Shown: in pieces, positions 26,373 through 39,125 of the stretch
How positions within the stretch are numbered: position 1 is the stretch's first letter
Layout of the letters: each line of letters opens with the position of its first letter
Source: Gavia stellata
Lineage: Eukaryota; Chordata; Aves; Gaviiformes; Gaviidae
Length of the DNA: 64,000 nucleotides
Assembly: GCF_030936135.1 (NCBI RefSeq)
Contig: NC_082595.1
Span: 99,241,334 to 99,305,333, forward strand
Reading direction: 5' to 3'
Notes under the pieces: model-generated
Seen by the model: only the letters and a program-made list of their open reading frames with translations
What the model was told of the DNA's origin: nothing
Databases searched by the model: none
Made by a program: the position numbers and the translations under genes

Positions 26373-29104
26373 TTTTTTTTTTTATTTTTTATTTTTTAAC
26401 ATCTTTGGAAGCTTAGTGACAAGTGTAACAATTTCATGACCAAAATGCAACTATACTTTTAGCAGCAGCAAGATTTTAGTAACTGTGAACCTAAAAACCT
26501 AAAAATTATTTGAAGATGAAGAGATGTTAAGTGCTTCAACTGTAACGTACTGCAGAGACACCTGGCCTTGCCTGGCACAGGGAGCTATCTGGCTGCGTGT
26601 TGCTCAGTCTTTTCTCAATTTATACCTTCAAGAAACACTATCTAGAAGGATATATTCTATTGCACCGAGCTCTGAGTCCCTGAGGCAAAGCTTGTTCTCT
26701 TACCCGGATTTGTTCCTCTAAACTTGTATTCTGTACTGCTACTGATGATGTTTTCAGTGAAGAATATGATATAGGATCAAGGAATAAGAAGATTAAATAA
26801 ATACATTAAGCTTTGTCTGATCAGTCATATGCTTATTAAACTTCCAATAATTTCGTATTCCACTGTATTTCTTTTAAGCAGTATGCCTGCCATACCAGCA
26901 AACTTAGAATGCAATGTTAGAGATCCACACTACATGTCTCATTTTCTTGAAAAGGTGTATCCACAGCAATAAATGACTTACGATCAGAGAAATAAATTCT
27001 GAGAGTCGTAAGATACATAACCTGAACTGAACAGCGATTTTACTAGGCTTGGTAACTTTTTCTGTCTGAAAGCCTCTCAAAACTAAGCGGAGAAGCAGTG
27101 CCATAAGAATAACCCATAACTATAAAAAGGCTCTCTAAAAGAACCCCAAATCATAGTTTGGGGTTCTGGGAAGAAGAAAAGGAAACTGCAAAATATACCT
27201 ACGTACTGTACATTTTTAAAGCAACAGGGTAGGGAGTCAAAGATGCAGGTGTTGAATCAGAGTTTGCTGTCTCAATGAGTCACTTTAAAATAAGGAAAAA
27301 TTTTATCTCTCAGCAAGCAAATGCAGTAATACAGATACTAACATTGCTATTTTCAAAGCAATAACATTTAACTCGGATGATATGCCAGCATTTTGTTTTC
27401 TTCTTAGATGCTTCATAATTATGCTCTAGTACTGGTTACACATTCTAATGGGACGTGTTCTAACACAATCTGCTTTGTTCACCACAGAGGCATAAAGGAC
27501 TCCACATAACAAAACACATGCTTAGCTATCCAATTAACTTCTGTTTATCTTACACTAGCACATTTTTAAGCCAAAGGTCATTAGATTTCAGGTAGGTACC
27601 AGTCAGATGACTTGAGTAACTTTGTGCCTGATAACATGTCTAGCAGACTTATCCAGTCTCATCTACAAAATCTATCATCTCTCTTGGAGGAGAAGTACAC
27701 ATTCCAACAATTAATTTTACTTACTGTTAAAATAGCATGCCTTATGCTAAAATTTTAAATGTTATAAATTAATCTCAATTGGTTCTTGTTACACCTTTCT
27801 TTGTAAATCAAGAGAGTTTTATTAGCTTCTGTTCCATTTAAAAATATCTGCAGAATAAAATCAGTCACCTCTTGATCTCTGAGAAGCTAATACACTGCAC
27901 TCCTTCAGTCTTCCACTTCAAGGTATTTTCATCCGTGCACTAATTTTTGCAGGTTTTCTCTTTGCCTCTCATTTTTCAGTGTCCTCTTAAAACACAGCTA
28001 CACTTAGAGGGTGTTTTATTTTAATGCGAGTCTCACTAGTGGTTTATGGAGAACAGTACTTATCCACTCTTCTTCACTTGATATCTCTTATTAGGTAAGG
28101 CTGTACTGCCTCTGTTTTCCTGGTACACTTCTGATACAACATCATGATTAATGACATACTAATATGAAAAAGTCACTAACAAAAAGCCAAGAAAAGCAAA
28201 GTGTTAAGTATCTTTTTTGCTTCAATTCTTATTAAAAGATCTCAGGCAAATGAACAATTAACAGTTGACAATAATAATAGTGAGACTTCAGCATTGAAAA
28301 TTCACTCTCAAATAAAAAAAAAAAAAGATGTTTCTGGGGCTGAAAAGTTCACTCCAGAACACCTAGAGAAATAATAAATCAAGTTAAGAGACATCACCCT
28401 TGAGAACACGACAGGTCACAGAAGACTGGAAAAGAGAAATAGTCTGTCTTTCAGATATGGAAGAAAGCAAGCATGCAAGGGGAAAAGTATTATGGACCTT
28501 TCAGATGTTCCCTGTCCATGAAAACCATCAAAACATACAATGAAAAAAACAAACAAAAACATTGTACGGAAATATGTTCTTAAAGGCCCCTGCAACAGGT
28601 TCTGTAGTTAAGAATAAGGCCATCACTATCGCATATTTTAAGTTTAGCAACACTTTGAAAATGTGACATGAAACACTGTCAGAGGCACCAGGGAACTAAG
28701 GTGTAGGACAGTGTGGTCCAACTTGCAAACCCTTGGAGTGGCCTCCATCCCTTTTCCCACAGGAAGGGACTAGACAACTTGCCAAGCAAACCATCCAAAT
28801 AGTACAAACACCTCCTTGTATGTCTGCCACAAATGACTGCACTGCTGCTCTGAACAGCAACTGGAAATCCAACCGTAAGCAGCAAGCCACCACTCACAGC
28901 ACTTCTCAGAGCAACATGTTCTTTTCTACAATAAGCACTCGAAGCATTTGAGTGTCTGCCTCCCTGCAGTGAGAGGCTGTGCTTAGAGGGGGTATGATGT
29001 TACCTGTGAGAAGGACAAGGGAAGTCCTAAATTTAGCTGAAAGTTTTGTAAGATAACTTTTGACTTCTAGTTATGCAGCTATCAATGGTTCACTGTAACA
29101 CCAG

Positions 29105-29240
29105 TGAGGCATATAAAATGGATTTCATAGGAGTCTATTTTGGGTCCAGTATTATTCAGTATTTTCATGGATGGCTTGAAGAGCTGGATAATGAGTACAA
29201 ACAGTATTGTGTCTGGAGAGGCTCAAAGCAGACCAAAGGG
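29105..29240 (+). mobile_element. Possible ancient CR1 fragment
   Basis: TTTTGGGTCCAGTATTATTCAGTATTTTCATGGATGGCTTGAAGAGC-like wording (read in short pieces: GGGTCCAGTATTATTCAG, TTTTCATGGATGGC) resembles the CR1 reverse-transcriptase block that encodes 'GP.LF..F...L'. Similarity is weak and the borders are guesses. Confidence 0.3.
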
Positions 29241-30326
29241 CAGCATTTAAATTCAAAATTATCTGAATACAACGGTCAGAGACAACTGTGAACGAAGAAA
29301 AACATACAATGTAAACTCATATGTAAAAACCAGGAACAACTAGCTACAGAAACAGAAAAAAGGAGACCAACTGGCTGCCATGTTATTCTGGGAGATAAGC
29401 ACCTTATGGCCACTAGGACCGGAGGGTGATTACAGATAAGAGACTAGATGCATTCTCCCATTTAGGTGTTTATGTTAACTTACACATGACCCACAGGTTG
29501 ATAGAAAAACATGAGCTATTCAGAGGAGTCACACTTTAACACTTACTGGGGGGAGAAGGATTTGTCCCTTTCTAAAGAGATTAATGAGGCAGTGCAGGAG
29601 ATGTCAGACAGTCCAAACACATGTGCATTCCAAGCAAATAAAACAATGCTTATTTCAACTAAGAGGAATGGAAAAATCTATCGACTGAACAATGCAAACA
29701 CCCCCTCCCCAAACACAGATACAAAGATTAAAGCTATGCAACTCCTGAAAAGACACTAAAAAAAGAACTTGGCTGTAAAAACCTAGAAAGACCAGCAGAA
29801 GCTGGAATAAAGGAAGAGAGAAACCTTTCTGATAACATCCAAAGAAACAGTTTTTTCTAACTCCTAGACCATTGTGACATGAAGTTAAATGTTTTTTCCA
29901 CCACAGCCTTTGGACTTCAGAATGGCAAATGTTCATGGTGATAAATCAATCTCTCAGGTTTTAGAATTCCATCATTCTAGGTCTGTCTTCTTAATCAGTG
30001 TATGTATTGAAATGTGAAGTCATCTAAACAGGTTAATTGTCAGTAATCAGATTTTCATATTATTCAGCCACATGATCTCAGCTCTCTAATTTGTGCACTT
30101 AAGTACCGTAGCCATGCATACAAATAAGTTACTTAAATTTATCCATGTCATTCCCCCTCTTCCCAAGTACACACTTAAAGCAATATAGCCTGTGTTTGTA
30201 AGTAACTGCACAATTACACATTTTAGTGCAATTCCTGTTGCTGTACAGCACTCTAGTCATAAAAAAGGTTTTTTACATTGGTAAAGCTATTTTATGTTTG
30301 AGGACCAGAATATCTTCATACCATAT

Positions 30327-30342
30327 CTATATATATATATAT
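30327..30342. repeat. TA dinucleotide repeat
   Basis: Short TA run (about eight units) within an intron. Confidence 0.9.
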
Positions 30343-31364
30343 TCACACCTACACACGAGGGCTCTTCCAACATCCTGTACCATTGAAAAAGGCAGGCACC
30401 TCCAACCAAAGCTGCCAACCAATACCAAAACTGTGTATAAATAAGGACTTGTTATGAAATTAAAGAAAAAGTTCACTGAATTAAGAGAATTGAGCAAACC
30501 ATGACCCATTCTTGAGCAGAACTCGGTGAAGTGACTGCTGTACGACAGTGACCCTCAGTGGGACTTTGTCCTGGTTCACTGAGGTGAGTTAGAAGACTCT
30601 ACTTTGACAAAGTGTGACTACTCCTGTGAATGAGTAAGTTCATGAGTTTACAAGCTATGATGCACCATTCAACGCCTTGTAAAGAAAAGCTACATATGCT
30701 TACGCCAGTCCCAGGGATAGGGAGACCTGCCTTCCACCAAAATTTTTGGTGTAATGAATGAATTAATATACGTAATCATTTCAGCTTACTGACACCTACT
30801 GGAATCATGTTTTACATAGATTTTGAACTTGACTTAAATCAGTATGACTATTTAAAAAAAAAAAAACACACTCCCACTGCCTGTATTTTAAACTGAACGT
30901 GTTGTTTCTATTCTGCTTCTAGTCTTAACATCAGCTTTTTTCTGTAACAGACTGTGATTGCATGAAGATGATTACAAGGGATTCATCAGCCTACTGAAAA
31001 TATGCACATGACTACTCTAAAGTTGTGTGAAGTTTTTTAAGCATTTCTCAAATCTGTCTTCATTCGTATGCAATGTTTACATACAAAACACTTCAATAAT
31101 TTTATACTTGAGATGCTTGTATTGAAGTACACATACATAGTTAAGTAAGACAGAACACCATGATTATTACAAAGCAATTACTTGTACATTAGGTTTTTTC
31201 ATCACCAACACCAACACATTTTTCATGGATTCCTCACTAAACCTTTATGCATTTATTAGTGAGAAAATTACTAATTATTTAATTAACAGCTTTTGCCACA
31301 CTAACGTCAATGACAATGCACTACAGGCCCAATGACAACGCCCTTCTATAAATACTTCAAAGAA

Positions 31365-31858
31365 TAATTTACACTGGAACAGACCTCTAAAGGTCAGCTA
31401 ATCCAACTAGCCCCCACTCAAAGCAAGTCCAACAAGATCAACTTGCCCACGATGTGATCCAGTCAAGTTCTGAATACCTCCAAGGACGGAGACTCCATGT
31501 ATCTTCTAGGCATCCACCTACTCTAATGTTTCACCACTTTAATGGTGAAAAACATTTTCCTTGTATGTAACGAGAGTTTTTGATGATGTAACTTGTCTCT
31601 ATTGTCTCTTGTCCTATCACTAAGCATCTCTGAGAAGAGGCTGGGTCTATCTCCTCTACATGTTTCCTCATCTGCCTATTTAAAGACAGCAATATGATCT
31701 CCCTCAGCCATCTCTTCTTAAGACAGAATTAACCCAATTCTCTCAGCCTCTCTGCATTTATTGTACTCCAGACCCCTAATCACCTTGTTAGCTCTCCATC
31801 GGACTTGATCCAGTATAGCAACATCTTTCTTGTAGTTGGGACCCCAAAACAAGACTCA
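31365..31858 (-). mobile_element. CR1 LINE 3' fragment, same orientation as NBAS
   Basis: Reverse-complement CR1 landmarks: GACCTCTAAAGGTCAGCTAA with CCAACTAGCCCC at the 3' end, GTTCTGAATACCTCCAAGGA, TGTCTCTTGTCCTATCAC, AGAAGAGGCTGGGTC, CTCTCAGCCTCTCTGC, and TTCTTGTAGTTGGGACCCCA at the truncated 5' end. It is diverged, so an older subfamily. Its 5' end is about 30 nt from the donor of the NBAS exon at 31888. Confidence 0.85.
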
Positions 31859-31887
31859 TATCCATGATACCCAAAGTTAAAACTTAC

Positions 31888-32032
31888 CTTGACAGGGAGC
31901 ATGTGCTTTGTCTCATACAAAGAACGGCAGATTTTCAAAATTTCATTTCCTGTGTTCTCCTTTTCCTCAGGTGGGCATCTCTGTAGCATAACAGTCCCCA
32001 GTTTCACCCAGGGATTATCATCTGTGCATGAT
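31888..32032 (-). CDS. NBAS: NBAS coding exon (third from the 3' end), internal
   Basis: Internal exon of 145 nt: acceptor tttttctgggcag, donor AAG|GTAAGT (perfect match to the donor consensus). The first base completes a Gly codon, then 48 codons follow ending on a codon boundary. The peptide contains DDNPWVKLGTVMLQRC, a Glu-rich loop (PPEEKEN), and NEILKICRSLYETKHMLP, matching the NBAS motif NPWVRLATVML...LKMCRSLYNTKQMLP that I recall from mammals. Relative to mammals the residues around the junction with the previous exon (DINNGSCTDD) look divergent and slightly longer. A CR1 LINE in the same orientation begins only about 30 nt after the donor, so the functional intron border is compressed against repeat DNA. 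Confidence 0.94.
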
Positions 32033-35000
32033 CTGCCCAGAAAAAACAGAGATGTATATAGAATATAAATATACACCCCCCACCATTTTCTGTAGGTGGT
32101 GGAGTTTTTATTTTTTGTTTTGGTTTGGGTTTTTTTTTTTTTTTGTGAAGTAAAGTACAATCTTATGAAAGAGAGAGGAAAAAGTTTTGAGACAAGTTGC
32201 TATCCTGATGCCATCATTCTTTCAATGCAACAAAGAAGCTTAAAGTATTTTGAATTATGACGTGCTATTATAATCCCGGAGGAATCATACACCAGATAAA
32301 GACTGATCAAATTCGAATAGCATAGAAACAGCTTCTCCTGGCTTTACACCAGCTAATTTGCCAAGCAGAATGATATTGAGGGAAGGGTGACAGGAATCCA
32401 GCATTCCTAATTTTGTTTGCTTTGATCACATTCTAACAGCATCTGTCTCTCGCTTCTGAGTGGAGAAAATATTTCCAAGATTCATATTTTAATTTTCAGG
32501 TCCAACAAGTACAAACAAAAATAAACTTTTTTTATAGCCCATCCAAACAGGGTAGGAGAGTGAAAGTACATGCATCTGTACTTGTCTGTTAGTAGATATG
32601 GATCCACATACAACTGTTTTACATACTTAAAATGTTCTTTTCATTCCACACAGAACTTCATGCAGTGTCACCACTACACAGTCAGACTGTTCAGACTGCA
32701 GACAGTAGATACAAGTAAATTTTATCACACATGATGGGAAAGCCAATGTTTACTACAAAGTTTTGTTGCTGGAACATTTCTTGGCCTACAGCTGCTATTT
32801 GCTAGATCATGGAGATGCTTGGCTACTTTTGTTAGTCACCGGGGTACTTTCTAGGACTGGATGTACTGACAGAAATGGGTAGCAGAACGGAGGTTTTAAA
32901 TGATAGCATGAAGTGTAACACTAGAACGCATCCACACTGCCATTTTCCTAATGTGAATTAAGTTAATACATTTCAATTCCCATCTACAATGGGCTAAAAT
33001 CATGCACAATCACAGCTTAGATCATGATCATATTAAGCCACGGTAATGCAACCACTATGTTCATCTGTGCATAAACTTAGGAAAGCGCAAAAGGTGGTTT
33101 AAAAATCACCCCATCAATCTCTTTGGCCATTAATCAGCATCCCAAAGATATGGGAAACTTTTCATTTTAGTCTGAAGGAAAAGAAGAAAAAAAAAAAAAA
33201 ATCACAGCAAGACCAAATCTGGCAGGTTGGTCTTACAATTTAGCATAAATTAAGATACTCATCCAGCACATATGAGAAGGAGCAGTAAAGTGCTATCAAA
33301 GCGCTGCTTTTCAAATACATTATTTAGCAGCAATTGTTGAAAGTAACACATTACTATCATTGTAAATGGAGTCCGTTAAGAGAGTCTGTTGGATTGACAT
33401 ATACCAAGGAATAGGTCTGACAACTCTGGAGAGGACAACCACCAATATCTACTATTTCATATATAAAACCTCTCTCCTGTTCATCTTCTACTTCCAAAAG
33501 TACATACTGTAACCAAGTAAAACCAGCTCCACATGAAGCTAACATTACATCCTAACATGAAAACCAGAGATGCTAGGAATGGGTAACTTTGAATGCAAAC
33601 TAAAGAGAAGTCATTATCTTCATTCCTTCTGACAACTTAACTGAGCCTTTCCATCAGTCACAGTCCCTGAGCACAGAGGTGTCACAAGTCTGGCTGGGAA
33701 CAGCAGAGCTCCTCCTCTCCTCTCTTCTCCTTCCAACCTGATGGGTTGAACCCAAAGATGCCAGCTTGTTCAACGAGCAGAACATGATGCGCTTCATCTA
33801 TGAACCCCCAGTAAGATTAGGAGAAAAAAAACCCTGCAACTCCATCTTTGCCACTGGTTAAACTGATAGCTCCAGCTATGTGATCCACCTCTTGCTTAGA
33901 GGCACGGAGAGTCATAATGAATTTCCTTTTTTATAGCTGCTGCCTCCAGAGTACATTAAGAAAACCTTTAAGAATTTCCTATTAGAAAAAGAAAACAAAA
34001 AATCACACTACAAAACAGAGAAGTTAGAAATAATCAGAAAGATGCAAGGCCACAAGGCTTGCCATGTGCAGGTTTATTTATTTAAGTAAAGTATCAGATA
34101 TATACTTCATATATATAAAGCTTTTCTCAACACAATTCCATATAATTATGTCAAATATTTGTGGGATCTATTAAGAAATATCTATTATTTGCCATCTCTA
34201 AATAAAAACAAGATTCAGTTAACCAAAAATCTGAAACCTGCAAGCAGAATTCAGTTTTCTTCTCTCCTGAATTTTACCTTAGTTCAACGATGGTTAAAAA
34301 AAAAAAGTTATTTCTCAACATGAAAAAAGTAATTATTTCAAAAACTCAACATAAACACATTTTTTTTTGCCCAGAACCAAAAGAGGGAAATTTTGGATTA
34401 AGTTAAAAAAAGAAAGGTGAACTAAGGTATTGAGTCACTACAAGCTGGTCTTTTTGAGTTCCAAAACACCTTATCAATATTTAAAATAAATAGAAAAAAT
34501 GCCTTTTGAACATAGGCAGTAAATTACAAAGGACTACAGAGCTTCAGGTACTGTCAATCATATTTTTAAAAAACATCTTTATGAAGTGCTTAAAATGACA
34601 TCTGAATATGAGACACCTAGACAGAAAAGCATGCATGAATAACAAGGGTGTGAGAAAAAAATTTAAGAAATATATGGTTTTGAGTGCTGACTGAAACAAC
34701 CAAGATACCTCCTTTGTTTCCTCACAGTCAACGTGGCATATTATGATATGAAGAGAATCATATTTGCAGGTGAATAATGAGCATTATTCTAGCTGGAGTC
34801 TTTTAAAATACAAGAACTCAAAAAAAATTAAAAAGCACAGACTTATCATTAACACAGAGGTCATGAAAATTCTTTTTTTAAAAAAAAAAAAGCGCTACTA
34901 AAAACCCCAAACTTTAGTTCTTTTACTTCTCCTTCCTTTTGAGCCTTTATAGAATGTAAATTGTATTTTTGAGCTTTATATTCAATTATAAGTATTAGGT

Positions 35001-36431
35001 GTTTACTGTTAGGCTGAAAACCCAAATTCTAAGTATTCAGATGATTCAGACTTAAATTCCCCAGATCTTGCACATATCATTACACTGGCAGTAAACAATC
35101 AGTTAGCAACAACGACCTTTTTCTGAAGCAGAGGAGGAAAAATAAGTAAATATTAAACAAAAATCTTAATACATACAGCTAAACAGTTGGCTTAACTGCT
35201 CGCAGTTTTCCTCTTTGCTCAAGAATTTCTTAATATAACTTGCTTTAAAATGAGATTGTTGCAAACCTCACTAACAAACAGTTTTTGCTTCTTACTCCAA
35301 CCCAGCCATCAAGGTAGGTTTTTCAGAAACACAATTTCAGGAACATATATATAAAAAAACCCCTAGGCTGGTAAGCATAATTGAATGCTGTTAACATGGA
35401 AGTATGCAACAGAGGCACAAGAGGGAAGAATAAGCAATGCAAGAAGAGGAGAAGACCCCAGAGCAGAGCACAGCATGCTTACAGTAGCCTTCCCAAAGAT
35501 GCAGAGATGGGCATATGATAGCAACTGTCAATGACAACGAGGAGAGAAAGGAGACAAGGTTCAGATAAAGAAGGCAGAAAGTACCGAAGTTGTTTTCATT
35601 GTTGCTGCGCCTCCTACTTACAGCACAGCCTCTGCCTCAGGGCTGGCATGAATAATTCCAGGATTTACAAAGTCAAATAATACAAATTAATAAAATTCAA
35701 AATAATAAAAAAGAAATGTAAACTATTCCCAGCACACTATAAGAAGAGGCAGTTGGAAAAAAAAATCATCTACCTACTTGACAAGAGTTTTTGAAATTAA
35801 TCCTGTCTCGTATCAACGACTACTAAAGAGAGCTGTACCTGACTTTTTAAAACCAATCATATTTGAGGTGGTGGGATTGAGGGTGAAATGAGGACAGAAC
35901 TTCAGTTCAGGAGTGCTATTAGCTGTTAAGACAGATGGTTTTAGATTACTCAAATTCATTTTAATGACAGCACACTGATTATAACAGTCAAAATTTGAGA
36001 ACATTTCTGCACACCAAATATTACTTCAGTAGACAAAAGTAAGAAATACACATTTTAGTTTTATATAAAATGTGTAATTACATGGCCTAGATTTAAATTT
36101 AGGTTAAGCCCTTATAACACGTACTTAATGTTTGTCTTTTAGACTTGTTGAAAAACAGAACAAAAAACCAAAACATCGCCAAAAAAACCCCAAGAACTCC
36201 AAAACACATTTAAGTGACCCAAAACAACGAAGTGCGGGAAAAGATAATTTACAGAAAGGACTCATAACTATGATCATGCTGTCTACTATTAAAATATCAT
36301 GTATGTTTTTTGATAGCACTAGAAATGAGGTACAAAGAAGGACTTTGAAGCCACCACGAGTATTCCTGCTGACACAGGATTTATAAAGTACTTAGTCTTG
36401 CAAGCATTGCTAGTAACGGAAACAAAAGTGA

Positions 36432-37045
36432 TAATCACAGAATCATTTCGGTTGGAAAGGACCTTTAAGATCAAGTCCAACCGTAAACCTAACCCTGCTA
36501 AGTCTGCCAAGAAACCATGTCCCTAAGCGCCTCATCCACACATCCTTTAAATACCTCCAGGGATGGTGACTCAACCACCTCCCTGGGCAGCCTGTTCCAG
36601 TGTCTGACAACCCTTTCAATGAAGAAATTTTTCCTAATATCCAGCCTAAACCTCCCCTGGCACAACTTGAGGCCATTTCCTCTTGTCCTATCTCTTGTCA
36701 CTTGGGAGAAGAGACCAACACCCACCTCTCTGCAACCCCCTTTCAGGTAGTTGTAGAGAGCGATAAGGTCTCCCCTCAGCCTCCTCTTCTCCAGGCTAAA
36801 CAACCCCAGTTCCCTCAGCTGCTCCTCATAAGACCTGTGCTCCAGACCCCTCACCAGCTTCGTCGCCCTTCTCTGGACACGATCCAGCACCTCAATGTCC
36901 TTCTTGTAGTGAGGGGCCCAAAACTGAACACAGTATTTGAGGTGTGGCCTCACTGATGTTGAGTACAGGGGCACAATCACTTCCCTACTCCTGCTGGCCA
37001 CACTGTTTCTAATACAAGCCAGGATGCCATTGGCCTGCTGGCCTA
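36432..37045 (-). mobile_element. CR1 LINE 3' end, relatively young, minus orientation
   Basis: On the minus strand, a 5'-truncated CR1 runs from GGCCAATGGCATCCTGGC to GGACTTGATCTTAAAGG-like tail wording and ATGATTCTGTGATT at its 3' end. The last part of ORF2 is uninterrupted: about 180 residues are open, with [33 protein letters not shown] and [17 protein letters not shown], ending MVSWQT before the stop at about 36498-36500. The frame continues upstream into non-CR1 sequence. The intact terminal frame and low divergence from the 50.2-kb copy suggest a fairly recent insertion. No retrotransposition-competent element remains because most of it is missing. Confidence 0.95.
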
Positions 37046-37827
37046 CGGCATAGATAAAATAAATAAAAGGAAAGCAATGGGAATATAAATATAGAAAGAC
37101 CCCAGGCAGAATAAATAATGAAAGAAACCAGGGATGCAACATTCCTACTGAGCAAAGAACCAAGAATAAAGGAGGGAAGGAGACAGAAGGAGAACTACAT
37201 CTCTGTCACTTCTCTCAAGATGCAGCCTCAACTGTCTTCTCCCCAAGCAAAACACTGCTAAGGCAGGGAAGAGAACAGACTAGGTGGTTTTTCCCGCCCT
37301 TCAAGCTAGCGGAGAGAATTGAAGAATGAAACGACAGTGGCAACCATGCCCTGTGCACACCACTCTAGAAAAAAAAAAAAAGCCAAAAACTAAAACAAAA
37401 TATTGTTTCCTACACTGTGAACACAATTGCTTGCTCCACTAATTAACTTTTCTTTTTTTCATTTTTTGGTTGTCTAGAGTTTCAGACAAACAAAAAAATC
37501 TGGCAATTCTGAACTACTCTATTTCCCTGGAGATAATGAATGTCAATTTAGTGCTGAGCTTCAGAAAACTAGTTGGGAGTCTGCACTGTAGATCACATTT
37601 GGGAAGCCAAAGAGTCAGAGGCTCTCCATGAAACCAGTATAAGTGGCTATTATTAGTGAAAGAGAAGGGGGCAATTTTCTCCTGAAGGCTTTCCAAAGCC
37701 TCCTGGCAAGTCAAAGCAACGAAGAGAGACACTGAAATCTTAGTACTAACAGAAATTACGAAATAAATAACTTTAGGAAAAAAGCTAATCACAGGATAAA
37801 ATTTGCTGTTTATTCTTAGCATAAAGT

Positions 37828-39125
37828 CTCAAGACGCGGGCTGGTCAGCCTCACCTCAGTTCCTGGGAAGATGAAGCAAACCCTCCTAGAAACACTTCCA
37901 AGCAAACGAAGGACAAGTAGACTGGGAGTAGTCAGCATGGACTTAAAAAGAGGAAATTGTGCCTCACCAACCTGATACCCTTCTATGATAAAATCACTGA
38001 CTTGGTGGATGATGGCTGATATTACGTACCTTGAATTCATTCAGCAAGGCTTTTGACACTGTCTCCCACAACATCCTCATTGACAAACTGATGAAGTATG
38101 GGCTAGATAAGTGGACAGTGTAGCAGGATGAAAATTGGTTGAACTGCCACACTCAAATGGTTGTGATCAGTGGCACAAAGTCCAGCTGGAGACCGGTGAC
38201 CACTGGTGGACCCCAGGAGTCTATACTGAGGCCAATACTCTAACATCTTCATTGAGGACCAGGATGAACATCAGACAGAGTGCGCTTTCAGGAAGTTTGC
38301 AGATCATACAAAACTGAGAGACAGTGGCTGTTACACCAGATGGTTGTACTGCCATTCAATGGCACCTGAAGAGGCTGGAGGGATGGACAGAGATCAACCA
38401 CATGACACTCAGCAAAGGGAAATCCAAAGTCCACCCTCTACCTGGGAAGGAATAACCATCAGTACAGGCTGAGAGCCCACCAGCTGGAAAGGAGCTTGGC
38501 AGAGAAGGACCTGGGGTCCTGGTAGACAACAAGGTGACCATGAGTAAGCAATGTACCCTTGTAGCAAAGAAAGGCAATAGCATCCTGTATTGCATCAGGA
38601 AGAGTGTTGCCAGCAGGGTGAGGGAGGTGATCCTTCCCCTCTACTCAGCAGTGGTGAGACACCTGGAGCGCTGAATCCAGTTCTGGGCCCCCCAGCACAA
38701 AAGTGACATGGGCATACTGAAGTGAGTCCAGGAAAGTGCCACAAAGATGAATGGAGTATCTGTCCCATGAACAGAAGCTGAGAGAGATGAGAGAGTTGGA
38801 CTAGTTCAGCCTGGAAAAGAGAAGGCTTGGGGGAATTTTACCAATTGTATAAATACCTGATGGGGAAAGCAAAGAAGAGGGAGCATGACTCTTCTCAGTG
38901 ATGCCCAATGATAGCACAAGAGGCAATGGGCACAAATAGAAACAGTACATTTTACTAAAATGCAAGAAAAACCTCTTTGTTGTAGTTACTGTAGAATCTC
39001 CAGTCTTGGAGATATTAAAAACTCAAGGCAATGGCCTTGAGCAGCCTGGTTGAGCTGACCCTGCTTTGAGCAGGGGGAGTGGAGTAGACATCTCCAGAGA
39101 TCCTTTCTGACCTCAACTATTGCTG
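37828..39125 (+). mobile_element. Older CR1 LINE fragment, ~1.3 kb
   Basis: Plus-strand CR1 with many substitutions. Landmarks in order: CGGGCTGGTCAGCCTCACCT, TTTGACACTGTCTCCCACAA, a PQGS-type region (CCACTGGTGGACCCCAGGAG), AGAAGGACCTGGGGTCC, CATCAGGAAGAGTGTTGCCA, TTCTGGGCCCCCCAGCACAA, AGAGTTGGACTAGTTCAGCC and the end GAGCAGCCTGGTTGAGC plus AGATCCTTTCTGACCTCAAC. Numerous stops and frameshifts break the reverse-transcriptase frame. It belongs to a different, older subfamily from the 36.4-kb copy. Confidence 0.92.

Larger units (their letters stand above)
25286..31887 (-). other. NBAS: NBAS intron between the third-last and penultimate exons
   Basis: A 6.6-kb intron. It contains an AAAT microsatellite (25955-25986), a short CR1 tail (26337-26372), a possible old CR1 fragment (29105-29240), a TA microsatellite (30327-30342) and a longer antisense CR1 (31365-31858) next to the donor. 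The rest is unique-looking AT-rich DNA with no recognised gene. Confidence 0.85.

Noticed and set aside
36600..36956. Plus-strand 118-codon frame
   Set aside because: Antisense shadow of the CR1 ORF2 end on the minus strand at 36432-37045; it shares wording with the 50-kb antisense frame for that reason.
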